From: Thalassotalea mangrovi
GTDB lineage: Bacteria; Pseudomonadota; Gammaproteobacteria; Enterobacterales; Alteromonadaceae
Direction: 5' to 3'
Assembly: GCF_005116735.1 (NCBI RefSeq)
Contig: NZ_SWDB01000011.1
Span: 1 to 64,000 of the forward strand
Length of the DNA stretch: 64,000 bases
In this document: positions 17,998-26,572 of the stretch, one piece after another
Layout of the letters: each line of letters starts with the position of its first letter
Position numbering within the stretch: the stretch's first letter is position 1
Translations under genes and position numbers: made by a program
Notes under the pieces: generated by a model
What the model was told of the DNA's origin: nothing
The model's database searches: none
Seen by the model: only the letters and a program-made list of their open reading frames with translations

Positions 17998-20412
17998 ATG
18001 AACATGGACTGTTTTCACTGCGGTGAACTGGTACCCGCCGGACTCGATCTGAAAGTCAACATTCATGGTAAAGATCAACCTATGTGCTGCATTGGTTGTC
18101 AGGCCGTGGCGGAAGCGATTGTCGACAACAATTTAGATGATTATTACCGCTTTCGCACCGAAAAAGGTAACAAGGTAAACGCCGATATCCCGGAGCAATT
18201 ACAGGTCAATAAGTTTGTCGATGATCAACAGTTACAATCCGAATTTACCTTCGAGTCCGATGGTCATCAGGAAACGATCCTTTCCATCGATGGCATGAGC
18301 TGCGCTGCCTGTGCCTGGCTCATTGAAAAACAACTGGCTCCGCAATCCGGTATTATTAAAGCTCAGGTAAACGCCACCACGCAACGTGCCACCATTGCCT
18401 GGGATCAGGAAAAAATTAAACTCAGCGAGATTATCTCAGCGATCGCCCGTATTGGTTATTCCGCGTTACCGTTCAAAGCCAACACCACAGAAATTAACAA
18501 CAACCAGCAAAGTAAAGCGTTTATCCGTCGCCTGGGCGTCAGCGGTATACTCACCATGCAAGTGATGATGATCGCATTTGGCCTGTATTTTGGGGCGTTC
18601 AGCGATCTCAGTGAACATAACCTGATGTATTTACGCGCCACCAGCCTGGTACTGACGCTCCCCATCGTAACCTATGGTGCGTTCCCGTTTTACCTGGGGG
18701 CCATTAATGCGTTGAAAGGCAGGCGCCTGACCATGGATGTACCCGTTGCCATCGCCATCAGCCTGGCATTTACCGCCAGTTGCTGGGCAACCTTCAACCA
18801 ACAGGGTGAAGTGTATTTTGAGTCGGTAGCGATGTTTACCTTCCTGTTGTTAATCGGTAAATTCATGGAGTTCAGGGCCCGCGCCCGCGCTGCCGAAGTT
18901 TCAGCAAACTTATTAAAACTGATGCCATTGTCAGCAACCATTATCATCGATAATAATGAATCGATCGTCAGCGCCAAACACCTCAAGCTTGGTGACATAT
19001 GTCTGGTTAAACCCGGTGAAACCATACCGGGAGACGGCATCATCATCACCGGCAACAGCAGTGTAAACGAGGCAATGCTAACCGGTGAGTCCGCACCGGT
19101 CAGCAAACAGCCGGGCGATCAGGTCTTTGCGGGAACGGTCAACACCGATGGTAACCTGCAGATTAAAATTAATGCGACTAATTCAGATAACTTTTTAACC
19201 AATATTATTCGCATCAGTGAAAAAGCCCAGAATCACAAACCGGCCATTGCAAAATTGTCCGATAAAATCGCTCAGTACTTTGTTGCCATCATTTTAATAA
19301 CCGCGAGCTTAAGCTGGTTTTACTGGGCCCGGGAAGATGCCAGTCATGCCTTTTGGATCACTATCTCGGTGCTGGTAGCAACCTGCCCCTGCGCACTATC
19401 GCTGGCGACTCCGACGGCACTGACCTGTGGCACGATACGTCTGAATCGTCAGGGGATCATGGTAAAAAGTGCGCATGTAATTGAAACCATGAACCGTATT
19501 GATAGCTGGGCATTTGATAAAACCGGTACCCTTACCCATGGTAAGTTTTCCCTGAACGAGGTCAGGGTTTATGATCCGGCAATCAGCAAAGACCAGGTTT
19601 TGGCGCTTGCCAGCGCCCTGGAAGCATACTCTCAACATCCGATAGCTGAAGCATTCCGTCCTTATCGTCAACAAAACACTCAGATTGTCGATGCCAATAC
19701 CGTTACCAGTTGCGGTGTTGAAGGCCAGTTTCAGGAAAAAACGATACGCATCGGCAAAGCCAGTTGGATTGACGAATGTAGCACCGGACGGTGTGATAGC
19801 TCAGACTCAAATCTGCAAGGTAACTGTCTACTTGCCATCGATAACAAGGTTGTCGCCGAGTTTTTCCTGGACGACGAAATCCGCGATGATGCTGCCCAGG
19901 TTATCAATGAACTGAGTGCTGATGCCGATACCCTGTTACTTAGCGGTGACAATGAAGCGGGGGTAAATCGCCTGTCTGCCGCTTTGCAGAAGCAACAGGT
20001 AAAGTTCACGCAATTAATTGCAAACCTGAGCGCTGCAGAAAAACTAACCACTTTAAGTCAGTTAACCGAACAAGGTAAAAATGTCGCAATGATTGGCGAT
20101 GGCGTTAACGATGCCCCCGTATTTGCTGGCGCCCACGTTTCTGTTGCCATGGGCAGTGGTACCGAAATAGCAAAAACCGGGGCCGACGTCATTTTATTAG
20201 ATAATCGCCTGACCAGCTTGCTATCTTTAAGAGATACATCAATACGGACACAACGTATTATTAAACAAAACTTTGCCTGGGCCATGGGTTATAATGCCAT
20301 TGTCCTGCCGCTCGCCGTTTGTGGATTTATCACCCCGTACTTTGCGGTATTGGGAATGTCGGCCAGTTCAATAATTGTGGTAACTAATTCCTTGAGGCTA
20401 CTGAAAAAATGA
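17998..20412 (+). CDS. ccoI: Copper-translocating P1B-type ATPase CcoI/FixI
   Basis: Exports copper across the inner membrane for insertion into the cbb3 oxidase. An N-terminal extension with cysteine pairs (CFHCGE, MCCIGC) marks the FixI subgroup. One heavy-metal domain carries GMSCAACAWL. The transmembrane CPC motif is at 463-465, the phosphorylated aspartate D507 in DKTGTLTHG, and the hinge is GDGVNDAPV. The frame also allows a TTG at 17992 overlapping the fixH stop; ATG 17998 is preferred. 804 residues. It overlaps ccoS by four bases. Confidence 0.95.
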   Translation: MNMDCFHCGELVPAGLDLKVNIHGKDQPMCCIGCQAVAEAIVDNNLDDYYRFRTEKGNKVNADIPEQLQVNKFVDDQQLQSEFTFESDGHQETILSIDGMSCAACAWLIEKQLAPQSGIIKAQVNATTQRATIAWDQEKIKLSEIISAIARIGYSALPFKANTTEINNNQQSKAFIRRLGVSGILTMQVMMIAFGLYFGAFSDLSEHNLMYLRATSLVLTLPIVTYGAFPFYLGAINALKGRRLTMDVPVAIAISLAFTASCWATFNQQGEVYFESVAMFTFLLLIGKFMEFRARARAAEVSANLLKLMPLSATIIIDNNESIVSAKHLKLGDICLVKPGETIPGDGIIITGNSSVNEAMLTGESAPVSKQPGDQVFAGTVNTDGNLQIKINATNSDNFLTNIIRISEKAQNHKPAIAKLSDKIAQYFVAIILITASLSWFYWAREDASHAFWITISVLVATCPCALSLATPTALTCGTIRLNRQGIMVKSAHVIETMNRIDSWAFDKTGTLTHGKFSLNEVRVYDPAISKDQVLALASALEAYSQHPIAEAFRPYRQQNTQIVDANTVTSCGVEGQFQEKTIRIGKASWIDECSTGRCDSSDSNLQGNCLLAIDNKVVAEFFLDDEIRDDAAQVINELSADADTLLLSGDNEAGVNRLSAALQKQQVKFTQLIANLSAAEKLTTLSQLTEQGKNVAMIGDGVNDAPVFAGAHVSVAMGSGTEIAKTGADVILLDNRLTSLLSLRDTSIRTQRIIKQNFAWAMGYNAIVLPLAVCGFITPYFAVLGMSASSIIVVTNSLRLLKK

Positions 20413-20621
20413 GTGTCATTTACGTTCTGATCCCAATCGCGATTCTGTTCACAGCCGTAGCGATTTACTTATTTTTCTGGGCAGTAAAATCTGAGCAATT
20501 TGATGATTTGGAAAAACAGGGAATGAGTATCTTATTTGACGATGAACCTGCAAAATCGTCAAAATCGAGCCCGCAAAGCGATTCGTCAACGAATAACAAG
20601 CAAGATAACGTCCCGGATTAA
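20409..20621 (+). CDS. ccoS: cbb3-type oxidase assembly protein CcoS
   Basis: 70 residues: one N-terminal helix (VLIPIAILFTAVAIYLFFWA), then the family motif KSEQFDDLEKQGMSILFDD and a polar, Ser/Asp-rich tail. CcoS is needed for cofactor insertion into cbb3 oxidase. The ATG overlaps the TGA of ccoI (ATGA). Confidence 0.93.
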   Translation: MSVIYVLIPIAILFTAVAIYLFFWAVKSEQFDDLEKQGMSILFDDEPAKSSKSSPQSDSSTNNKQDNVPD

Positions 20622-20638
20622 TAACTCAGGTTCATAAC

Positions 20639-21304
20639 ATGGAGATGGATTTCATATCAGCATTTTTGGTCGGTCTTGCCGGTGCCGGTCACTGTATTGC
20701 TATGTGCGGAGGCATCACCTCAATGCTGACTCGTTCCGTCGGCAACGCCAGACCCGCTCTTTATCTGGTTATTGCCTACAACCTAGGTCGAATCGGCTCA
20801 TATACATTAGCAGGCGTTATCGCCGGACTCAGCGGTTCGCTGGCGGCAAAATCCATCGGCATGCCCGTTGCCATATTGCAAGTAATCGCAGCCATATTTC
20901 TTATTTTCCTGGGATTGTATATCGGCCAATGGCTGTTCCTGCTAAACCGTGTTGAAGCTGTGGGTAAATTGCTATGGCAACGAATCCAGCCTTTGTCCAA
21001 GCGATTTATCCCGGTAAACTCTGGTTATCAGGCGCTCGCCTTAGGCGCAATCTGGGGCTGGCTCCCCTGCGGTTTGGTATATTCGACGCTGACCTGGAGC
21101 CTGGCCAGTGGTAGCTGGCATCAGGGTGGCCTAATCATGCTCGCTTTTGGCATCGGTACCCTGCCCGCCTTGCTCACCCTGAGCGCTGGGTTTAACTGGT
21201 TTACCCAAAACTTAAAAAACACCTGGGTTAAAAAGGTCAGCGGACTGTTGTTGCTCACCTATGGCTTTTATTCATTGCATATTGCACTCAAAAATCTGTT
21301 CTAG
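20639..21304 (+). CDS. SafE/DsbD-type membrane protein of the cco cluster
   Basis: 221 residues with about six hydrophobic helices. The opening LVGLAGAGHCIAMCGGI with paired Cys and His is typical of the sulfite exporter TauE/SafE-like (DsbD_2) proteins found beside ccoI and ccoS. WLPCGLVYS is a second conserved cysteine site. Such proteins are thought to help copper or thiol handling during oxidase assembly; the exact role is not established. It follows ccoS by 17 bases and precedes fnr by 42. Confidence 0.82.
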   Translation: MEMDFISAFLVGLAGAGHCIAMCGGITSMLTRSVGNARPALYLVIAYNLGRIGSYTLAGVIAGLSGSLAAKSIGMPVAILQVIAAIFLIFLGLYIGQWLFLLNRVEAVGKLLWQRIQPLSKRFIPVNSGYQALALGAIWGWLPCGLVYSTLTWSLASGSWHQGGLIMLAFGIGTLPALLTLSAGFNWFTQNLKNTWVKKVSGLLLLTYGFYSLHIALKNLF

Positions 21305-21346
21305 TACCCTTGTTGCTAAAATCGATTTCATTCATCACAGTAATTT

Positions 21347-22048
21347 ATGTCACTAACCCCGAACATTTCTTGTGCAAATTGCCGTATTAGCGAACTTTGC
21401 CTGCCATTCAGCCTGTCCAACACTGAATTAAATTTACTGGATGAAATCATCAAGCGGAAAAAGCCGATTCAAAAAAATCAGGTTTTGTTTCACAGTGGTG
21501 ATCCGTTATTAAGTTTGTTCGCCATCCGTTCAGGTACCTTTAAAACCTTTATCAACACCGCTCGCGGCGAACAACAAATTACCGGCTTTCATTTACCCGG
21601 TGATGTGTTGGGTTTCGATGCTTTATCAGAGAAATTGCACACCGGCACCGCGCAGGCGCTGGAAACGGCAATGGTATGTGAAATCCCATTTGATGTCCTC
21701 GATCAGTTATCGAATCAGATCCCTCGGTTAAAAACCCAAATCATGGCGCTGATGAGCATGGAATTAGGATGTAATCAACAACATCTATTGAGCATCAATC
21801 AGGAAAATGCCGAGCAAAAACTGGCAAGGTTTTTAATTCATTTTGGTGAACGACTTTCCGACCGGCAATTATCTTCCCAGGAATTTCAACTGCCAATGAC
21901 CCGCACCGACCTGGGGAATTACCTCGGTTTGACTGTAGAAACCGTATCGCGTCTTCTCAGTCGCTTTCAACAAAATGGCTGGATCAAGCTGGATCGTAAA
22001 TTTGTCACTATCGAAGATAGCGAAGCCTTGCAAAACCTTTATAGCTAA
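21347..22048 (+). CDS. fnr: Oxygen-sensing transcription regulator FNR (EtrA/Anr type)
   Basis: Crp/Fnr-family activator of anaerobic and microaerobic genes. The 4Fe-4S ligands are C9, C12 and C18 (SCANCRISELC) and C111 (MVCEIPF). A cyclic-nucleotide-like beta barrel and dimer helix follow, then a DNA-binding domain with the recognition helix LTVETVSRLLSRF, whose E..SR pattern reads TTGAT half-sites. 233 residues. It can be expected to control ccoNOQP through the TTGAT-N4-GTCAG site in this window. Confidence 0.95.
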   Translation: MSLTPNISCANCRISELCLPFSLSNTELNLLDEIIKRKKPIQKNQVLFHSGDPLLSLFAIRSGTFKTFINTARGEQQITGFHLPGDVLGFDALSEKLHTGTAQALETAMVCEIPFDVLDQLSNQIPRLKTQIMALMSMELGCNQQHLLSINQENAEQKLARFLIHFGERLSDRQLSSQEFQLPMTRTDLGNYLGLTVETVSRLLSRFQQNGWIKLDRKFVTIEDSEALQNLYS

Positions 22049-22165
22049 GCCGTTGCTACGACTCAAATTTTAATTTGTAACCCTACCGATATCCGATTAA
22101 GCTTAATACCAGTTAAGCGGTAAATGAATTTCACATAATCACAATTGTTGAGTAAGGTGGGAGCA

Positions 22166-23089
22166 ATGGAACGGTATCGGAATATTTTGGTGGTCATTGA
22201 CCCTGACAGTGAAGATCAAAAAGCACTGAAGCGTGCCTGCACTATCGCCAAGCAAACCGGAGACAAGATTACTGCGCTGTTGGTTATCTTCGATTTTTCA
22301 TACGAAATGACAACTATGCTTTCCGGCGATGAACGCGAAGCGATGCGTAAATCTGTGGTCAAAGACCGTCAGGCCTGGCTGGATGATTTAGTTAAAGAAT
22401 ATGATCACCCGGTTTCTACCAAAGCCGTCTGGCACAATCGTCCTTTTGAAGTCATTATCCAGGAAGTCATTGAACATAATTTTGATGTCGTTGTAAAAAG
22501 TACCCACCAGCACCCCACGCTGCAGTCAGTAATTTTCACCCCTACGGACTGGCACTTAATTCGTAAATGTCCGGTACCATTATTACTGGTGAAAGATCAT
22601 GAATGGCCCGAAAACGGCCATATATTAGCGGCAATAAACGCCAGTAGCGAAGAAGAAAGCCATCAGGCATTAAACGATAAAATTACCGATGCGGCGCTGA
22701 CGTTAAGTCGCCTGATAAAAGCAGATGTCCACCTGGTAAACTCTTATCCGGGTACGCCGGTAAATATCGCCATTGAAATTCCCGAATTTGATGCCGGTGA
22801 ATATAACAAAACGATGCGTGAGCACCACCAGAAAATGATGGAAGAACATGCAAAAAAATTTGAGATCCAATCGCAATTCCTGCACGTAGAAGAAGGACTG
22901 CCGGAAGATGTGATCGAAAAGGTTGCCACAGACATTGACGCCGAACTTGTCATCCTTGGCACCATAGGCCGCATCGGACTCTCGGCTTTATTTATTGGTA
23001 ACACCGCTGAGCATGTCATCGACCGATTGAACTGCGATCTGCTGGCGTTGAAGCCGGATGGCTACGTCTCTCCTGTTGAAGATTCGTAA
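22166..23089 (+). CDS. uspE: Universal stress protein UspE
   Basis: Tandem universal-stress domains: the first starts RYRNILVVIDPDSEDQKALK, the second covers residues ~155-300 with the nucleotide-loop-like GTIGRIGLSALFIGNTAEHV. 307 residues, the size of E. coli UspE. The frame is open to a TTG at 22145, but ATG 22166 has AAGGTGGG just upstream and is chosen. The order fnr-uspE-ttcA is also seen as a neighbourhood in other gammaproteobacteria. Confidence 0.92.
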   Translation: MERYRNILVVIDPDSEDQKALKRACTIAKQTGDKITALLVIFDFSYEMTTMLSGDEREAMRKSVVKDRQAWLDDLVKEYDHPVSTKAVWHNRPFEVIIQEVIEHNFDVVVKSTHQHPTLQSVIFTPTDWHLIRKCPVPLLLVKDHEWPENGHILAAINASSEEESHQALNDKITDAALTLSRLIKADVHLVNSYPGTPVNIAIEIPEFDAGEYNKTMREHHQKMMEEHAKKFEIQSQFLHVEEGLPEDVIEKVATDIDAELVILGTIGRIGLSALFIGNTAEHVIDRLNCDLLALKPDGYVSPVEDS

Positions 23090-23127
23090 CAGATATTAAC
23101 AAAAACCACACCTGAGTCGAGAAACAG

Positions 23128-23156
23128 TTTTACCGGAGACCGGCGTTGGCTATAAT
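23128..23156 (+). promoter_or_regulatory. Probable sigma70 promoter of ttcA
   Basis: A perfect -10 TATAAT (23151-23156) lies 17 bases after a weak -35 TTTTAC (23128-23133). It is 28 bases before the ttcA ATG. Confidence 0.55.
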
Positions 23157-23184
23157 ACGCCCTTTTTTGGCTCGGGTTAGGAAA

Positions 23185-24102
23185 ATGTCTGCTCAATCAA
23201 CTATTGCATCGCAACCACTAAAGCAACTGGAAAAGCGTTTTCGCCATCAGGTTGGTAAAGCGATCAGTGACTATAACATGATCGAGGATGGCGATAAGAT
23301 CATGGTTTGCCTATCAGGTGGTGCCGACAGTTATACCATGCTCGACATTCTCCTTAAGTTGCGTGCATCAGCTCCCATTCATTTCGATATTGTCGCCGTT
23401 AACCTGGATCAAAAACAACCAGGATTTCCGGAACACATCCTGCCAGACTACCTGCAGCAAATCGGTGTCGATTATCAAATCGTCGAAGAAGACACCTACG
23501 CGATTGTTAAGGAAAAGATCCCTGAGGGGAAAACCACCTGTAGCCTATGCTCGCGTCTACGTCGCGCTATTTTGTATAAAGCGGCAAAAAACCTTGGCGC
23601 CACCAAAATTGCGCTGGGTCATCATCGAGACGATATGATTGAAACCCTATTGCTGAATATGTTTTTTAACGGTAAAACGAAAACCATGCCGGCAAAACTA
23701 GTCAGTGACAATGGCGAACACGTGGTAATTCGTCCGTTGGCATACTGCAAAGAAAAAGACATTAAACAATACGCAGGCCTTAAAGAATTTCCGATCATCC
23801 CGTGTAACTTATGTGGTAGCCAGCCAAACCTGCAACGCCAGAACATAAAAGCTATGCTACGCGACTGGGACAAGCACTATCCAGGACGCGCTGAATCCAT
23901 TTTCACTGCCATGCAAAACATCGTGCCATCTCATATGGCAGATACTGAGTTATTCGATTTTAAAAGCGTTGATTTGGACTCAGGAGTAATCAACGGTGGC
24001 GATATTGCCTTTGATTCAGAACCTGTGGTTAATCAAACTTTGTCAAATATTGAGCAAACTGTTAATGCCCAGCAAGCCATTAACATTGTTGAAATAAAAT
24101 AA
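23185..24102 (+). CDS. ttcA: tRNA 2-thiocytidine(32) synthetase TtcA
   Basis: Fe-S-dependent enzyme that thiolates C32 of certain tRNAs using ATP. PP-loop SGGADS at residues 44-49; the cluster/catalytic cysteines C119 and C122 (TTCSLCSRL) and a further CxxC in IPCNLCG. The ATG at 23185 with AGGA upstream is preferred over a TTG at 23146 that overlaps the promoter. 305 residues; the ~35 residues after the ATDTELFDF-like region form a variable tail. Confidence 0.95.
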   Translation: MSAQSTIASQPLKQLEKRFRHQVGKAISDYNMIEDGDKIMVCLSGGADSYTMLDILLKLRASAPIHFDIVAVNLDQKQPGFPEHILPDYLQQIGVDYQIVEEDTYAIVKEKIPEGKTTCSLCSRLRRAILYKAAKNLGATKIALGHHRDDMIETLLLNMFFNGKTKTMPAKLVSDNGEHVVIRPLAYCKEKDIKQYAGLKEFPIIPCNLCGSQPNLQRQNIKAMLRDWDKHYPGRAESIFTAMQNIVPSHMADTELFDFKSVDLDSGVINGGDIAFDSEPVVNQTLSNIEQTVNAQQAINIVEIK

Positions 24103-24202
24103 CGAAATTTCACGAATATAGCGCGAAAATAACGTAAAAAGATGTAACTTAGCGACATCTTCGGTTAAAATTCCGCCAATTTTTTTATCTAAGGACCAAT
24201 TG

Positions 24203-25492
24203 ATGTTTGAGAAACTCTTTAAGCTTTCGCAACACAACACCAGCGTAAAGCAGGAAGTGATTGCCGGGTTCACAACGTTTCTGACCATGGCGTACATTAT
24301 TTTTGTAAACCCAAGTATGCTTGCCATGACCGGCATGGATCAGGGCGCCGTGTTTGTCGCAACCTGTCTGGCGGCTGCTATTGGCTGTTTAATCATGGGC
24401 TTATATGCAAACTACCCTATCGCCCTGGCGCCAGGTATGGGATTAAATGCATTCTTCACCTTCACGGTGGTGATGGAGTTAGGTTACAGTTGGAACGTCG
24501 CCTTGGGTGGGGTATTTATCTCTGGTGTGGTGTTTACCACTCTTAGCGCCTTTAAAGTCCGCGAATGGATCATTAACTCAATTCCTCATGCACTGCGATT
24601 TGGTATTGCTGCGGGTATCGGCCTGTTCCTGGCTCTAATTGCCCTGAAAAGTTCTGGCATTATAGTCGCCAGCGACGCCACTCTTGTAACTCTGGGTAGC
24701 GTCACAGATTTTGAGCCGCTGATGGCAATCCTCGGTCTGTTTCTAATCGTAGGCCTGATTTCACTGAACATAAACGGAGCGGTGATGATCGCAATCCTGG
24801 TCATTACTGTGCTGGGACTGATTTTTGGTTCCGTGGAATATGCTGGTATCGTCAACATGCCACCGTCCATTGCTCCGACCTTTATGGCGCTGGATATTGC
24901 CGGTGCGCTTGAAGTAGGTATGCTAAGCGTAATATTCGCATTCCTGTTTGTCGATTTGTTCGACACCTCAGGCACCTTAATTGCCGTTGCCCAACGTGGT
25001 AAGTTATTAGACAAAGACGGTAACCTGCCAAACCTCAAGAAAGCCCTGTTTGCCGATTCCGGCGCCACCATTGCCGGTTCTTTACTGGGTACATCAACGA
25101 CAACCAGTTATGTCGAAAGCACGGCTGGTGTAAGCGCGGGCGGCCGTACCGGCCTGACCGCGGTGACCGTCGCGGTATTATTCTTACTGGCGTTATTCTT
25201 TTCTCCGTTGGCTTCCATGGTGCCGGCCTATGCAACAGCAGGCCCACTATTTTTCGTCGGCGTATTAATGGTGGCGGGCCTGGTCAATGTAAAATGGGAT
25301 GACCTGATGGACGCAGTACCAGTTACTGTCATCGTCGTCACTATGCCATTAACTTTTTCTATTGCAGATGGTATTGCCTTTGGTTTTATCAGTTATGCGG
25401 CAGTTCGGATTTTTAGCGGCCGCTTCAATGAAATCAGCCCGGCAGTTTGGTTCCTGTCGGCGCTATTTGTCGCTAAGTTTGCTTTCGCTTAA
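24203..25492 (+). CDS. NCS2-family purine permease (AzgA type)
   Basis: About twelve to fourteen hydrophobic helices in 429 residues. Family signatures: GFTTFLTMAYIIFVNPSMLA at the N-terminus, APGMGLNAFF, and VDLFDTSGTL with GTSTTTSYVES further on. These point to the adenine/guanine/hypoxanthine permease group. AAGGA lies seven bases before the ATG at 24203; a TTG at 24200 is less likely. It is followed by a strong terminator and then a Tsx-like outer-membrane channel, so the two may together carry nucleosides and bases across both membranes. Confidence 0.92.
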   Translation: MFEKLFKLSQHNTSVKQEVIAGFTTFLTMAYIIFVNPSMLAMTGMDQGAVFVATCLAAAIGCLIMGLYANYPIALAPGMGLNAFFTFTVVMELGYSWNVALGGVFISGVVFTTLSAFKVREWIINSIPHALRFGIAAGIGLFLALIALKSSGIIVASDATLVTLGSVTDFEPLMAILGLFLIVGLISLNINGAVMIAILVITVLGLIFGSVEYAGIVNMPPSIAPTFMALDIAGALEVGMLSVIFAFLFVDLFDTSGTLIAVAQRGKLLDKDGNLPNLKKALFADSGATIAGSLLGTSTTTSYVESTAGVSAGGRTGLTAVTVAVLFLLALFFSPLASMVPAYATAGPLFFVGVLMVAGLVNVKWDDLMDAVPVTVIVVTMPLTFSIADGIAFGFISYAAVRIFSGRFNEISPAVWFLSALFVAKFAFA

Positions 25493-25530
25493 CAAGCGAA
25501 ACACGTTGCGAATCGATTGTTGAATGAATC

Positions 25531-25567
25531 GTGGTTTTGATACATCCGGCTCAAAACCACTTTTTTT
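25531..25567 (+). terminator. Terminator of the NCS2 permease gene
   Basis: GTGGTTTTGA pairs perfectly with TCAAAACCAC across a 10-base loop and is followed by seven T residues. Confidence 0.92.
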
Positions 25568-25590
25568 GTAGTTTTTTTGGGAATGCGTTC

Positions 25591-26364
25591 ATGTTAAATG
25601 TTAAGCACTTAGCTGCTGGTGTTGTTGCCAGTGTATCTTTTATTACCTCTACGGCACATGCTGAAATGTTCTGGAGTGACAACTCCATTTCATTTTTGAA
25701 AAACCAGAACGAGTATCAGGTTAGCGAAAACGAAGACGTTCACGTGATTACACTGGAACATGCTTCTGGTCACAACTGGGGGGATGTTTTCTTCTTCGTA
25801 GATCGCCTCGATGCCAAAGCTGACGCTAACAACTTAGCCAGCAAGGAAACATACTCTGAATTGGCGCCTCGTCTTAGCCTGAGCTACCTGACAGGTTCTA
25901 AGCTGGAATACGGTTTCGTAAAAGATGTATTCATCGCAACGACCTGGGAACACTCTACCCTCGACGTATCTGGTGTTTTCTCACAAAGCTTTGATAACTA
26001 CCTGGTAGGTGTTGGTGCGGACTTTGCGGTGCCTGGTTTTGCTTACTTTAATGCTAATGTATACCAGGCCAATAACGAATTAACGGAAAACGACCAGCAA
26101 TTAACGGTTGTCTGGGGTTATCCGTTTTCAGTAGGCTCTGCAGATTTTATGTTGGACGGTTACATTGACTGGTCTTCAGCCGAAGCCGATCATGCATCCG
26201 ACTTCCACTTTAACCCGCAACTGCGCATGGACGTAGGTAAATACTTTGGCGTGCCAAAGAAATTTGAAGCGGGTATCGAATATTCGTACTGGCATAACAA
26301 GTTCGGTATCGCCGGTATCGATAATGAATCGACATTAAGCTGGATGGTTAAAGTCCACTTATAA
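25591..26364 (+). CDS. Tsx/OmpK-like nucleoside channel, outer membrane
   Basis: A signal peptide (MLNVKHLAAGVVASVSFITS, cleaved near TAHA-E) precedes a protein of alternating aromatic beta-strands ending in a membrane-type C-terminus (WMVKVHL). Features shared with the Tsx/OmpK family include LEHASGHNWGDVFFFVDR, ELAPRLSLSYLTG and FGIAGIDNESTLSWM. 257 residues, typical. ATG 25591 is chosen because an earlier in-frame GTG (25531) lies in the preceding terminator. Pairing with the purine permease supports a role in nucleoside uptake. Confidence 0.82.
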   Translation: MLNVKHLAAGVVASVSFITSTAHAEMFWSDNSISFLKNQNEYQVSENEDVHVITLEHASGHNWGDVFFFVDRLDAKADANNLASKETYSELAPRLSLSYLTGSKLEYGFVKDVFIATTWEHSTLDVSGVFSQSFDNYLVGVGADFAVPGFAYFNANVYQANNELTENDQQLTVVWGYPFSVGSADFMLDGYIDWSSAEADHASDFHFNPQLRMDVGKYFGVPKKFEAGIEYSYWHNKFGIAGIDNESTLSWMVKVHL

Positions 26365-26384
26365 TCGAGTTAATCATTACCAGG

Positions 26385-26412
26385 AAAACCAGCGCATGCG
26401 CTGGTTTTTTTT
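26385..26412 (+). terminator. Terminator of the Tsx-like gene
   Basis: AAAACCAGCG and CGCTGGTTTT form a perfect 10-pair stem around CATG, followed by a run of T. Confidence 0.92.
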
Positions 26413-26572
26413 GGTTTTGTCACATTGATGCAAACAGATTGTTACAACAGCCTGTCGATTAATAACCTGCACAGCATGTTTCGCCCAACCTTTTGTTGTA
26501 GGATGCATAGTGGATAACCGTATACGTTATAAACGGCGCAGTTTTGCGTGGTAATTTTTTAAGGAAGTTAAT

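Noticed and set aside
24586-25071. 161-codon antisense frame inside the NCS2 permease
   Set aside because: Antisense shadow of a well-defined membrane protein, no ribosome site and no recognisable domain.
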